Positions 63,512-64,000 of a stretch of DNA of 64,000 nt are shown piece by piece. Both the position numbers and the translations under genes were made by a program. The stretch is taken from positions 426,501-490,500 of the forward strand of contig NZ_AP019782.1 in NCBI RefSeq assembly GCF_019669985.1, read 5' to 3'. Positions within the stretch are counted from its first letter, which is position 1; each line of letters opens with the position of its first letter. Origin of the DNA: Methylogaea oryzae (GTDB lineage: Bacteria; Pseudomonadota; Gammaproteobacteria; Methylococcales; Methylococcaceae). The notes under the pieces are model-generated. The model did not search any database, had not been told where the DNA came from, and saw only the letters and a program-made list of their open reading frames with translations.

Positions 63512-64000
63512 TCAGCGCTTGATGGGCTCCATGATGGCGTCCAGGTTGGCGTGGTCGCAGAAGTCCAGGAATTCGTCCCGCAGGGAAATCACGCGCACGG
63601 CGGCCGGTACCTTGACGATCAAATGGGCGGTGAATAGCGGCGAGTCGCTGTAAGGCGCGTCGTAGCGGCTGGCCGCCACGTCGTGGATGCGGATGCCGCG
63701 CAAGGAGAAAAAGGACACCACCTCGTTGAGCACGCCCGGCTGGTCGGCGGCGTATACGTCCACGGAATAGGGGATGAGGTCGGGCTGCTCCTGCGGGGTT
63801 TCTTCGACCCGATGGGTGCGCAGCTTCCAGTTGAAGCGGCTGGCCAAGGCTTCCAGGGAGGTTTCCAGTCGAGCCACGTGGTTCCAGTTGCCTTCCACCA
63901 TGAAACAGGCGGCCAGGTCGCCCGCCATGTCGGTCATGCGGGCCTCCTCGACGGAGCAACGGCTCTCCTTAACGGCGCGGCTCAGTTCCTCGATCATGTC
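63512..64000 (-). CDS. gcvR: glycine cleavage system repressor GcvR-like ACT protein, 5' end beyond window
   Basis: The frame runs to the right edge (162 residues visible), and the visible N-terminus (IEELSRAVKESRCSVEEARMTDMAG) begins inside the first ACT domain, so about 15-20 residues are missing. A second ACT domain starts VDVYAADQPGVLNEVVSFFSLRGIRI. GcvR-type proteins bind glycine and restrain GcvA. Identity is supported by the bcp neighbour. The internal ATG at 63997 is not the start. Confidence 0.87.
   Translation of the reverse strand, partial: DMIEELSRAVKESRCSVEEARMTDMAGDLAACFMVEGNWNHVARLETSLEALASRFNWKLRTHRVEETPQEQPDLIPYSVDVYAADQPGVLNEVVSFFSLRGIRIHDVAASRYDAPYSDSPLFTAHLIVKVPAAVRVISLRDEFLDFCDHANLDAIMEPIKR

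Overview
The window looks like chromosome of a GC-rich gammaproteobacterial methylotroph, most likely a type I methanotroph (Methylococcaceae-like). The gammaproteobacterial assignment rests on gene orders: nlpD-rpoS, tesA divergent from ybbA-ybbP, mutY-yggX, gcvR-bcp, and mreBCD-mrdA-rodA-mltB-rlpA. The methylotrophic assignment rests mainly on mtdB (methylene-tetrahydromethanopterin dehydrogenase). A TonB-dependent receptor of the OprC/NosA copper type fits a copper-dependent methane oxidiser. No methane monooxygenase or methanol dehydrogenase gene lies in the window, so methanotrophy is an inference.

Layout. Positions 1-1555 are the right end of an acquired element: a low-GC C5-cytosine DNA methyltransferase running off the left edge, two phased 8-bp direct repeats, then a 3' fragment of a tRNA-Pro(CGG) gene that is probably the attachment site, followed by the tRNA terminator. 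Core chromosome follows: pstC-pstA-pstB-phoU (no pstS), nlpD-rpoS, a solitary lpxD, a membrane J-domain protein, a small anchored protein, ybbAP/tesA, a D,D-carboxypeptidase and uup (7-19.5 kb). At 19.6-21.6 kb three overlapping genes encode a CheY-like receiver, a CheC phosphatase with both active-site motifs intact, and a PAS-GGDEF cyclase. Then come pyrF, a globin-mtdB pair, and a copper-receptor / UreH-like exporter / sigma-54 activator cluster (25-29.2 kb).

At 29.2-33 kb lies a carbamoyltransferase + SxtJ-like + 50-aa DUF5989 protein module (the arrangement known as sxtI-J-K in saxitoxin clusters) facing a membrane-anchored SGNH hydrolase. No toxin genes are visible, and its function is the most open question here. 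Next are mutY-yggX, tRNA-Phe, pta, ykgJ, a receiver-PilZ protein, mtgA and tolC, then the rod-shape operon mreB-mreC-mreD-mrdA-rodA-mltB-rlpA (41.3-48.7 kb). Within it mreC has no ATG/GTG/TTG at its conserved start and may use AUC.

Divergent from mreB is gatC-gatA-(111-aa unknown)-gatB followed by a small methyltransferase. The right end (53-60.5 kb) is accessory: PhoD-type phosphodiesterase, sulfatase, atypical shikimate-dehydrogenase-like protein, HAD hydrolase, a SUMF1-domain lipoprotein lacking the formylglycine-generating cysteines, and palindromic intergenic elements. It closes with tex, bcp and a gcvR cut by the right edge.

Candidates most worth follow-up are the carbamoyltransferase/SxtJ/DUF5989/SGNH module, the receiver-CheC-cyclase operon, the tRNA-Pro island junction with its methyltransferase, the possible AUC start of mreC and the globin-mtdB pair.
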